NCBI GenBank assembly: GCA_012515365.1
Contig: JAAYYM010000777.1
Coordinates: 1-18,486 of the forward strand
Direction of reading: 5' to 3'
DNA length: 18,486 nt
Source of the DNA: Clostridia bacterium
GTDB taxonomy: Bacteria; Bacillota_A; Clostridia; Lachnospirales; Lachnospiraceae
Made by a program: the position numbers and the translations under genes. Below the pieces are notes generated by a model. The model made no database searches. It saw only the letters and a program-made list of their open reading frames with translations, and had not been told where the DNA came from. This document shows, piece by piece, positions 12,700-17,651 of this stretch. Position 1 is the stretch's first letter, and each line of letters starts with the position of its first letter.

Positions 12700-12875
12700 C
12701 ACGCGGCCTCCCTCTGCGCCTTGCGGATGAAGCTGTCCTCCAGCGACCAACCCTCGTCCCATGCGCTGTATTCGCGGGTGCCGGGGATGTGCGGATTGGC
12801 CTGGATCGAGAGACCGGCGCGACGGGCGTCCTTGCCGTCGTACATCGCTTCTTTCGCTTCGGCTTCGCGGTCCAT
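12699..12875 (-). CDS. RMF-like small protein (58 aa), first gene of leftward operon
   Basis: ATG at 12875 with an AGGAG SD eight bases upstream; the gene is not covered by longer frames. The 58-aa product contains 'EAKEAMYDGKDARRAG-LS', then 'NPHIPGTREYSAWDEGWS' (about 27-44). This fits the ribosome modulation factor pattern: a helix with G-(K/Y)-x-A-x-x-x-G, a short 'NP(Y/H)' link, and a second helix ending W-x-x-GW. RMF proper dimerises and inactivates 70S ribosomes. Phages carry many RMF-like proteins of unproven role. As the first gene behind the leftward promoter it should be made early after infection. Confidence 0.65.
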   Translation of the reverse strand: MDREAEAKEAMYDGKDARRAGLSIQANPHIPGTREYSAWDEGWSLEDSFIRKAQREAA

Positions 12876-12890
12876 CTTCCTGTCTCCTGT

Positions 12891-12935
12891 CCCCCGGGGT
12901 CGGTCTGGATCGGAGGGGTGTACCGATCCCGGGGG
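12891..12935 (-). promoter_or_regulatory. Leader hairpin pair (mutually exclusive) of the leftward operon
   Basis: Arms 12891-12904 (CCCCCGGGGTCGGT) and 12922-12935 (ACCGATCCCGGGGG) form a 14-bp stem with one mismatch and a 17-base loop. A competing perfect 7-bp stem uses 12907-12913 (GGATCGG) and 12923-12929 (CCGATCC). Both cannot form at once. The structure ends just before the AGGAG SD of the first gene, so it could control translation or RNA stability. No T-run follows, so classic attenuation is less likely. Confidence 0.5.
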
Positions 12936-12954
12936 CTCTGCTGTTGATGGACGT

Positions 12955-12984
12955 ATCTTATCCGAATGATTTTCGGATTGTCAA
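12955..12984 (-). promoter_or_regulatory. Leftward early promoter (PL-like)
   Basis: On the - strand a perfect TTGACA -35 (12984-12979) is followed after 18 bp by TAAGAT (12960-12955). Transcription would begin near 12948, about 70 bases before the RMF-like ATG. The 17-bp operator at 12961-12977 fills the spacer, so bound protein would block RNA polymerase. Confidence 0.75.
12961..12977. promoter_or_regulatory. Operator O1 (in the leftward promoter)
   Basis: TCCGAATGATTTTCGGA: perfect 6-bp inverted arms TCCGAA/TTCGGA with a 5-bp spacer. Same arms and spacer length as O3; located between -35 and -10 of the leftward promoter. Confidence 0.75.
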
Positions 12985-12991
12985 GCGTGGA

Positions 12992-13008
12992 TACGAAGAT
13001 TTTTCGGA
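12992..13008. promoter_or_regulatory. Operator O2 (between the promoters)
   Basis: TACGAAGATTTTTCGGA: arms match O1/O3 with one change (TACGAA instead of TCCGAA) and the spacer GATTT resembles the GATTG of O3. Centre is 31 bp (about three helical turns) from O1, so cooperative binding is possible. Confidence 0.6.
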
Positions 13009-13041
13009 CTTGGATCAAATTTTAATTGGATTGCGCGCAAA

Positions 13042-13056
13042 AAAAGCCCCGCTTTT
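13042..13056 (-). terminator. Short hairpin with T-run (weak or remnant terminator)
   Basis: AAAAGC/GCTTTT arms around CCC; read leftward it ends in seven T. The stem is only 6 bp. GCGGGGC followed by T7 looks like the second arm of a normal terminator whose first arm is missing, perhaps a scar of lost sequence between the two promoters. Confidence 0.3.
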
Positions 13057-13088
13057 CCGATAGGTGCGTCATGGGACGAATCTTCGGC

Positions 13089-13117
13089 TTGACTTCTCCG
13101 AAGATTGTTCGGATAAT
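13089..13117 (+). promoter_or_regulatory. Rightward early promoter (PR-like), leaderless start
   Basis: TTGACT (13089-13094), 17-bp spacer, GATAAT (13112-13117): 5/6 matches in both boxes at ideal spacing. The expected start site is about 13124-13126, at or next to the ATG at 13126, so the mRNA would have no or nearly no leader. Operator O3 overlaps the spacer and the -10. Confidence 0.8.
13097..13113. promoter_or_regulatory. Operator O3 (in the rightward promoter)
   Basis: TCCGAAGATTGTTCGGA: perfect 6-bp arms and 5-bp spacer as in O1. A further half-site reading GCCGAAGATT on the - strand lies at 13079-13088 just before the -35. Confidence 0.75.
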
Positions 13118-13125
13118 CCTTCCCC

Positions 13126-13341
13126 ATGAAAACACACCGTGAACTTATCGAGGCGTTGGGCGGTGGCACCGCTGTTGCCTCCGAGCTGTCCAGGATGAGC
13201 GGCGAGGCTGTCGACCGCGAGGCCGTGTACAAGTGGGCGGTCAATGGCATCGCCTGGAAGTGGCGTCCTTATCTCAAGGCGCTGGCGGACCGGAAGGGCG
13301 TCGGAACGCCTCCGAATTTTCTGCCAGAGATTGCGGCGTGA
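13126..13341 (+). CDS. Cro-like HTH regulator (carph-isopro/YdaS-type), 71 aa
   Basis: ATG at 13126 has no SD and lies 8 bp after a strong -10, so translation is probably leaderless, as for lambda cI from PRM. The 71-aa protein (ELIEALGGGTAVASELSRMSGEAVDREAVYKWAVNGIAWKWRPYLKALADRKGV) fits small phage repressors with the 'ALGG-x-x-AVA...V-x-x-W-x-x-x-GI-x-x-x-(W/R)RP-x-L-x-ALA' pattern: HTH first helix at 5-11, recognition helix around 30-40. It should bind the TCCGAA-N5-TTCGGA operators as a dimer, repressing both promoters and itself. It is the only regulator visible at the switch; no CI-type protein with a peptidase domain is present in the window. Confidence 0.8.
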   Translation: MKTHRELIEALGGGTAVASELSRMSGEAVDREAVYKWAVNGIAWKWRPYLKALADRKGVGTPPNFLPEIAA

Positions 13342-13391
13342 AGGCAACTGCGCATCGGGGCTAATCCGACGAGAAGCGCGAGGAAAAGCGA

Positions 13392-13703
13392 ATGGACTGC
13401 CCGAAGTGCCACAAGCCATCGCGGATAAGATCAAGCAACGACACCCGAAAGGGGTGGATCGAGCGCCGGGAGTGCAAGACCTGCGGATACAGGTTCGTGG
13501 TCGAGGCGGACGGCACCACGCGGACGATCCGCATGTACCGGCAGCCGGACATCAAGGTCGAAAAGACGACGCTTGCGGACTGGACTCCGCGAGAGAGGCG
13601 CGCCCGCGAACTGCTGGCGGAAACCACCACTCCCGCGCTTCGCGCGCGGCTGCTTTCCTCCCTGGCTGATCGTCAGCCAGCCAACCTTGGCGGGGCGGAC
13701 TAG
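13392..13703 (+). CDS. Zinc-ribbon protein (NrdR-like N-terminus), 103 aa
   Basis: ATG at 13392 with a GAGG SD. The 103-aa protein starts MDCPKCHKPSRIRSSNDTRKGWIERRECKTCGYRFVV, a four-Cys zinc ribbon (Cys3, Cys6, Cys28, Cys31) of the same design as the N-terminus of the transcription factor NrdR, but without the ATP-cone domain. A basic middle (TTRTIRMYRQPDIKVEKTTLADWTPRERRARELLAETT) and a short helix complete it. Such phage zinc ribbons often regulate transcription or bind nucleic acid. Position directly after the Cro-like gene suits an early or delayed-early regulator; target unknown. Confidence 0.75.
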   Translation: MDCPKCHKPSRIRSSNDTRKGWIERRECKTCGYRFVVEADGTTRTIRMYRQPDIKVEKTTLADWTPRERRARELLAETTTPALRARLLSSLADRQPANLGGAD

Positions 13704-13705
13704 TC

Positions 13706-14086
13706 ATGGCACACGGCCCGTCCCGCCATTTTTCCCTTCCCCGAGCCGTGTGGCGCTTCGGCGCGAACGGCTCGTTTCCGCTACGTGAAGCCTCCCTAGA
13801 CTTGGCCGGGGGTAGCGCCCCGGCCGCCTTTTCCCGCCTCTTCGAGAGCCGCTTGCCGGCGGCTGTCGTGGACGCGGAAACGTCCAACCCTTTGTCGCCC
13901 GGTTCCGAGGCGGCGGGCCAAGCCCACAATGTCGGACCCGTTCCACCATTTCCGGGGGCAGCGCGGCCCTGCCCGGCATACCAAGCGTCCCTGTCGCGTC
14001 GCTGGAACGGAAGCATGGATCTCACGAACAGGCCAAGGGGCGCACGGCCGCGTTATTTCCTCACACTGAAAGGTCCAGAGACATGA
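13706..14086 (+). CDS. Doubtful 126-aa frame filling the gap before the replication genes
   Basis: An open frame begins two bases after the zinc-ribbon stop and ends in an ATGA overlap with the next gene, a fit typical of real genes here. Against it: no clear SD, a Pro/Ala/Arg-rich sequence without recognisable motifs (MAHGPSRHFSLPRAVWRFGA... to ...RYFLTLKGPET), and four stable hairpins inside it. It may be a fast-evolving accessory protein or only an untranslated structured RNA. A short internal frame MDLTNRPRGARPRYFLTLKGPET (from 14014) could act as a coupling peptide. Confidence 0.35.
   Translation: MAHGPSRHFSLPRAVWRFGANGSFPLREASLDLAGGSAPAAFSRLFESRLPAAVVDAETSNPLSPGSEAAGQAHNVGPVPPFPGAARPCPAYQASLSRRWNGSMDLTNRPRGARPRYFLTLKGPET
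13742..13774 (+). repeat. Two-tier RNA hairpin with UUCG tetraloop
   Basis: Outer arms CGAGCCG (13742-13748) and CGGCTCG (13768-13774) enclose an inner stem GCGC/GCGC (13753-13756, 13761-13764) capped by TTCG, one of the most stable RNA tetraloops. Also CACACGGC (13710-13717) can pair with GCCGTGTG (13745-13752), an alternative fold. Confidence 0.5.
13804..13832 (+). terminator. Candidate intrinsic terminator between regulator and replication genes
   Basis: GGCCGGGG (13804-13811) pairs with CCCCGGCC (13818-13825) around a 6-base loop, followed by GCC and TTTT. The stem is strong but the T-run is short, so partial termination (a tR1-like role) is more likely than a full stop. Further hairpins at 13869-13886 (TGGACG/CGTCCA) and 13956-13974 (GGGCAG/CTGCCC) follow before the next gene. 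Confidence 0.4.
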
Positions 14087-14562
14087 AGCCCATCGAATCC
14101 GAAGACACCGAAAACACGGTGGAGCTCGTTTCCGAAACCCTCGGCGGCGACCTCACCGGCTGGCTGACCGACCGCATCAAGAATTTGCCCAAGACCTGGG
14201 CCGAGATGAGCGAGGGCGAACAGACCGACATCATCGTGTCGGCGCGCGATGCCGTGCGCTCGATGGTCAGCCGGGCGGTGCGCATCATCGCCGCCGACGG
14301 TCGGCCGGTTATCATGGCCGTGCTCGACAAGGTCGTCGTCAAGGACGGAATCCGGGGCGTGCTCTCGATGAGCAAGACCGACCCGCTGCGTCACGCGCTG
14401 GTCGACGCCCAGGGCGATCCCGTCCTGCTCGTCGTCGCCGACACCGACCGCTACATGGGCGGCGAAATGCCGACCGCCGACAAGGACGAGCCGGAGTTGC
14501 CGATCGAGGACGACGGCTGGTCGCTGTTCGACCACACCGCCGCTGGCCGCGAGGCCGCATGA
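14083..14562 (+). CDS. Conserved hypothetical phage protein (159 aa)
   Basis: ATG at 14083 with AAAGG nine bases upstream. The 159-aa soluble protein has an acidic head, a helical core (GWLTDRIKNLPKTWAEMSEGEQTDIIVSARDAVRSMVSRAVRIIAADGRPV), then strands (IMAVLDKVVVKDGIRGVLSMSK, PVLLVVADTDRYMGGEMPTADKDEPELPI) and an acidic/aromatic tail (DDGWSLFDHTAAG). I recall similar proteins (with 'VLLVLADP-x-x-(F/Y)-x-GG') in phages of alpha- and gammaproteobacteria near replication and RusA genes, of unknown function. The acidic C-terminal tail resembles SSB-type protein-docking tails, but no OB-fold motif is evident. It overlaps RusA by ATGA. Confidence 0.8.
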   Translation: MKPIESEDTENTVELVSETLGGDLTGWLTDRIKNLPKTWAEMSEGEQTDIIVSARDAVRSMVSRAVRIIAADGRPVIMAVLDKVVVKDGIRGVLSMSKTDPLRHALVDAQGDPVLLVVADTDRYMGGEMPTADKDEPELPIEDDGWSLFDHTAAGREAA

Positions 14563-15005
14563 TGACCGGCGCCGTTCGCATCGTCGTCGACGGCGCTCCG
14601 GTCGCCAAGGGGCGGCCAAAGATCGGGCGGCTGCACAACGGCCGCCCGGTCGCCTTCACGCCCGCGAAGACGCGCCGGTTCGAAGACGTGGTGCGCCTCG
14701 CTGCCGGGCAGGCGATGGACGGGCGCGAACCGATGGGCGGCCCTGTGTCCGTCCGCGTCGCCGCCTACCTGCCCATCCCCGCGTCGTGGTCTGGCAAGAA
14801 GCAGCGTCAGGCGGAAGAAGGCCTGATCGTGCCAACGACACGGCCGGACGTCGACAACTACGTCAAGGCGGCGCTCGACGCGATCAACACCATCGTCGTT
14901 CGGGACGACAGTCAAGTCGCGCTCCTTGAGGCGGCCAAATTCTACGACCGCCGTCCGCGCCTCGAAATTGATGTCGAGATGTTTGCTGTCGGGAGGGCGG
15001 CATGA
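14559..15005 (+). CDS. rusA: RusA-family Holliday junction resolvase
   Basis: Start ATG at 14559 (ATGATG; 14562 is equally possible). The 148-aa protein (endodeoxyribonuclease) cuts Holliday junctions symmetrically. Visible motifs: VVDGAPVAKGRPKIG (9-23), the family's N-terminal 'P-x-(P/A)KGRP'; TRPDVDNYVKAALDAIN (94-110) with the acidic pair Asp97/Asp99 and Lys103 matching the catalytic Asp70/Asp72 and Lys76 of E. coli RusA; VVRDDSQV (113-120) with the third Asp; KFYD (127-130). Dimeric family, normal length. In phage genomes it resolves recombination intermediates before packaging. Coupled by ATGA to its neighbours on both sides. Confidence 0.93.
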   Translation: MMTGAVRIVVDGAPVAKGRPKIGRLHNGRPVAFTPAKTRRFEDVVRLAAGQAMDGREPMGGPVSVRVAAYLPIPASWSGKKQRQAEEGLIVPTTRPDVDNYVKAALDAINTIVVRDDSQVALLEAAKFYDRRPRLEIDVEMFAVGRAA

Positions 15006-15748
15006 CGTACCGCGTTCTCGACCTCTTCTCGGGTATCGGCGGCTTTTCCCTTGGCCTGGAACGGACGGGCGGGTTCAAGACCGTCGCCTTCTGCGAGATC
15101 GATCCTTTCTGCCGGCGCGTGCTGGCGAAACATTGGCCGGAGGTGCCTTGTTATGACGACGTGCGGACCCTCACAGCCGAGCGCCTGGCAGCAGACGGAA
15201 TTGGAGTTGACGTCATCTGCGGCGGGTTCCCCTGCCAGGACATTTCATCTGCAGGCAAGGGTGCCGGATTGGCCGGAGAACGGTCAGGGTTGTGGTCTGA
15301 AATCACCCGCCTTATTGGCGAAATACGACCTAGTTACGTCATCGTGGAGAACGTTGCAGCGCTCCTTTTTAGGGGGATGGGAGCAGTTCTCGGGGACTTG
15401 GCCGGACTCAGGTATGATGCGGAATGGAGAAACATACCGGCTTCCGCAATTGGTGCCCCACATCAGCGGGAAAGAGTATGGATTGTTGCCTACCCCCACA
15501 AAGGGGTGCGCAGTCCGAATGTGCTTCTCCGCTGTAAGCCAGATAAAGATGTGTACCAAGGGTTCAAGCGTGTTCGGGCCTTGCAACGTGCTGGCAGTAA
15601 TGGGCATAGGCCGCCATGCAACTTTACGCGCATACGTCCAGATGATGGGATTTCCCCCAGGTTGGACGAGATTGCAGCCCTTGGAAACGCCGTCGTCCCG
15701 CAAATCCCCGAAATGATTGGTCGCGCCATTCTGGAGGCAAACCCATGA
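15002..15748 (+). CDS. DNA cytosine-5 methyltransferase (short, 248 aa)
   Basis: ATG at 15002 overlaps the RusA stop. Motif I DLFSGIGGF (7-15), motif IV GGFPCQDIS with catalytic Cys78, motif VI ENV (116-118), motif VIII QRERVWIVA (155-163) and motif X-like GNAVVPQIPEMIGRAI (228-243) are all present in order. It transfers a methyl group from AdoMet to C5 of cytosine in a specific sequence. The stretch between motifs VIII and X, where the target recognition domain lies, is only ~60 residues, well short of the usual length, so specificity may be relaxed or supplied by another protein. Third-codon GC falls to about 55% (hand count, 15301-15540), far below neighbours, where a second gene is read in the +1 frame. 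Likely role: self-protection against host restriction. Confidence 0.9.
   Translation: MTYRVLDLFSGIGGFSLGLERTGGFKTVAFCEIDPFCRRVLAKHWPEVPCYDDVRTLTAERLAADGIGVDVICGGFPCQDISSAGKGAGLAGERSGLWSEITRLIGEIRPSYVIVENVAALLFRGMGAVLGDLAGLRYDAEWRNIPASAIGAPHQRERVWIVAYPHKGVRSPNVLLRCKPDKDVYQGFKRVRALQRAGSNGHRPPCNFTRIRPDDGISPRLDEIAALGNAVVPQIPEMIGRAILEANP
15139..15144 (+). promoter_or_regulatory. Internal Shine-Dalgarno for the nested +1-frame gene
   Basis: GGAGGT inside the methyltransferase coding region, exactly eight bases before the ATG at 15153, which is in the +1 frame relative to the methyltransferase. It is the strongest piece of evidence in favour of the nested gene being translated. Confidence 0.6.
15153..15716 (+). 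CDS. Nested overlapping gene in the +1 frame of the methyltransferase (187 aa)
   Basis: Reading frame entirely inside the methyltransferase gene, shifted +1, with its own GGAGGT SD and ATG at 15153. The 187-aa product has motifs that I recall from many phage proteins: GSPARTF (the +1 reading of the methyltransferase GFPCQDIS region), LLAKYD...SSWRTLQRSFLGGWEQFS (about 60-81), TWPDSGMMRNGETYRLPQL, SGKEYGLLPTPTKG, and at the end MMGFPPGWTRL...TPSSRKSPK. Such SSWRT / WPxSGMxRNG / PTPT / MGFPxGW proteins are usually found attached to C5 methyltransferase genes. Both frames look selected: the methyltransferase keeps every motif here while losing its normal codon bias. Function unknown; a methyltransferase partner or anti-restriction factor is only a guess. 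Confidence 0.6.
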   Translation: MTTCGPSQPSAWQQTELELTSSAAGSPARTFHLQARVPDWPENGQGCGLKSPALLAKYDLVTSSWRTLQRSFLGGWEQFSGTWPDSGMMRNGETYRLPQLVPHISGKEYGLLPTPTKGCAVRMCFSAVSQIKMCTKGSSVFGPCNVLAVMGIGRHATLRAYVQMMGFPPGWTRLQPLETPSSRKSPK

Positions 15749-15969
15749 ACTCGGTCAGCCAGCAAGGCGTTGTCCTTTCCGCCATCGCTGTGTCGGCAGC
15801 GCGCGCCGGGGAGCGCGGCCACACCCCGGACCTCATTGATGTGGGCTTTGATCGCGCCGTCGACCTGGCGAGCGAGATGCACCGCACCCGGCCCGGCCAG
15901 CGCACGCGGTGGGACCGGAAGCGCCTGGAACTGCGGACGGAGCAGTTGAGATACGAGGTGGGGAGATGA
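15745..15969 (+). CDS. Small hypothetical protein (74 aa)
   Basis: ATG at 15745 overlaps the methyltransferase stop (ATGA). The 74-aa product (MNSVSQQGVVLSAIAVSAARAGERGHTPDLIDVGFDRAVDLASEMHRTRPGQRTRWDRKRLELRTEQLRYEVGR) is helical and basic toward the C-terminus. No family recognised. The stop overlaps the next start as ATGA, so the whole series from 14083 to 17650 is read as one coupled block. It may be an accessory of the helicase or methyltransferase, but sequence alone does not show that. Confidence 0.7.
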   Translation: MNSVSQQGVVLSAIAVSAARAGERGHTPDLIDVGFDRAVDLASEMHRTRPGQRTRWDRKRLELRTEQLRYEVGR

Positions 15970-16196
15970 AACGCCCGACCCTCTCCGTGGTGCCGCCCGA
16001 CACCGAGGCGCTGTGGCGGCTGGCGGTGGCTGCGAACGAGGCGTTCGCGGCGGCCCCGTCGAAGGAAACGGCGGACGGCGTGATCGCCGCGTTCGGCCGG
16101 TTCGCCGACGCCTTCCTCGCCCGCCCGGCCGATGTAGAGGCGATCAAGGCCGCCGTGCGCCGGCGCGTCGAAACCCTGCTGGAGCGCGCCGCATGA
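15966..16196 (+). CDS. Small hypothetical helical protein (76 aa) upstream of DnaB
   Basis: ATG at 15966 overlaps the previous stop; GAGGTGGG SD. The longer frame from 15909 is rejected because it lies inside the preceding gene without an SD. The product MKRPTLSVVPPDTEALWRLAVAANEAFAAAPSKETADGVIAAFGRFADAFLARP... is mainly alpha-helical. Family not recognised. It is ATGA-coupled to DnaB, a position where helicase-loader or adaptor proteins are often found, so a replication role is a reasonable but unproven guess. Confidence 0.7.
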   Translation: MKRPTLSVVPPDTEALWRLAVAANEAFAAAPSKETADGVIAAFGRFADAFLARPADVEAIKAAVRRRVETLLERAA

Positions 16197-17650
16197 ACGA
16201 GGTCATCGCCATCAGCCGGGACGCCAGCCCGTTCGACCAGACGTTCCGCGAGCCGCCGCATTCGCTGGAGGCCGAACAGGCGTTCCTGGGCGGCGTCATG
16301 GCCGACAACCGGGTGCTCGACGGCGCGGCGTTCCTTAAGCCCGAACACTTCGCGCTGGCCGCCCATGCCTGCATCTACGAGGCCATCCTGGCTCTGCGCG
16401 AGCGTGGCCGCGTCGCCGATCCGCTGACCGTCAAGCCGCTGGTCGAGAATCTGCCGGTCATCGTCGAGGCGGGCGGCGTGCCCTATCTGGTCGGCGTCGC
16501 ATCGGCGGCGGTCGGCAGGCTCAACGCCATCGAGTATGCGCGCCTGATCCGCGACCTGTGGGTGCGCCGCGAGATGATTGCGGTCGGCCAGGACATCGTC
16601 GCCGCCGGGTACACGCCGGATTTCGACCGCGACGCGATGGCCATCTGGACCGACGCCGAGGCCAGGGTCGAGGCGCTTACCGAGGTCAAGGCGCCGGAAG
16701 AACCCGGAACCCTGGAACGGCTCGAAGAGATCTACAAGAACCCCGGCAAGCTGCTGGGCGTGTCGTGCGGGCTGACGGCGCTCGACAACCTGCTGTGCGG
16801 CTTCCAGGCCGGGCAGTTGATCCTGCTGGCCGGACGCCCCTCAATGGGCAAGACCACGTTGGCGGCGTCGATGGCGCGCAAGGCGAAGGCGGGCGACGAT
16901 CCGGCCAAGGTCGCATTCTTCACCCTGGAACAATCGAAGTCCGAAATCGAGATCAAGATCATCTCGGATCTGGCGTCGGTGCCGATGGAAACCATGCGGC
17001 GCGGCACCTACGCCGACGCCTCAGAGTTCGGCCGCGTCGTCGACGCGCACAACCGGCTGCGCAAGATGCCGCTGGCCATCCTCGGGCGCTCCGGCATGAC
17101 GCCGGCCGAGATCCGCGCCGAGGCCCGCCACATCAAGCGGCGCCTGGGCGGGCTCGACGCCGTTTTCGTCGACCAGCTCACGCACATCGCGCCGCCCGAC
17201 AAGCGCACCACCAACCGGGTGCATCAGATCGGCGAGATCCTCAAGCCGCTCAAGGCGATGGCGCGCGAGCTCGGCGTGCCGGTCGTCCTGCTGCACCAGC
17301 TTTCCCGCGGCGTCGAGGCGCGCGAGAACAAGCGGCCGACCCTGCAGGACCTGCGTGATTCCGGCGAGATTGAGCAGGACGCCGACGTCGTCATGTTCGT
17401 CTATCGGGAAGCCTACTACCTGGAGCGCGACGAGCCGGTCCAGCCCGACGTCGAGGATTACGAGGGGCCAAGCGACCGGGACTATCAGGCGGCCATCAGG
17501 AAGCGCGAGGCATGGGAGCGCAATATCACGCGCGCCAGGACCGCCGCCGAGGTCATCGTCGCCAAGCAGCGCATGGGGCCGATCGACACCGTGACGCTTT
17601 ACTACGATGGCCGCCTGTCGCGGTTTGGAGACGTGGGGAGGTACGAGTAA
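16193..17650 (+). CDS. dnaB: Replicative DNA helicase, DnaB family
   Basis: ATG at 16193 in ATGA overlap. The 485-aa protein has the DnaB N-terminal domain (PPHSLEAEQAFLGGVMADN... to VRREMI, 21-130) and a RecA-like C-terminal ATPase: GLTALDNLLCGFQAGQLILLAGRPSMGKTT with Walker A at 214-222, FFTLEQSK, Walker B LDAVFVDQ (321-328), sensor/H3 LLHQLSRGVEAR (367-377), then RPTLQDLRDSGEIEQDADVVMFVYR (the arginine-finger/H4 region). It unwinds DNA 5'-3' as a hexamer at the phage fork. Walker B ends D-Q rather than the usual D-Y, and an insert of ~50 residues after VYREAYY is acidic; both occur in phage variants. With the downstream initiator-like gene it forms the replication core. Confidence 0.95.
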   Translation: MNEVIAISRDASPFDQTFREPPHSLEAEQAFLGGVMADNRVLDGAAFLKPEHFALAAHACIYEAILALRERGRVADPLTVKPLVENLPVIVEAGGVPYLVGVASAAVGRLNAIEYARLIRDLWVRREMIAVGQDIVAAGYTPDFDRDAMAIWTDAEARVEALTEVKAPEEPGTLERLEEIYKNPGKLLGVSCGLTALDNLLCGFQAGQLILLAGRPSMGKTTLAASMARKAKAGDDPAKVAFFTLEQSKSEIEIKIISDLASVPMETMRRGTYADASEFGRVVDAHNRLRKMPLAILGRSGMTPAEIRAEARHIKRRLGGLDAVFVDQLTHIAPPDKRTTNRVHQIGEILKPLKAMARELGVPVVLLHQLSRGVEARENKRPTLQDLRDSGEIEQDADVVMFVYREAYYLERDEPVQPDVEDYEGPSDRDYQAAIRKREAWERNITRARTAAEVIVAKQRMGPIDTVTLYYDGRLSRFGDVGRYE

Positions 17651-17651
17651 A

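Noticed and set aside
12224..13018. Extended 264-codon - strand frame through the control region
   Set aside because: It crosses the leader and promoter; the ATGATG start at 12541, overlapping the previous stop, explains the real gene.
5801..14139. Palindrome GTTTCCGAAACC present at 5802-5813 and again at 14128-14139, resembling the TCCGAA operator arms
   Set aside because: A shared 12-mer is expected by chance in a window this long, both copies lie in coding sequence away from promoters, and the operator spacer is absent.
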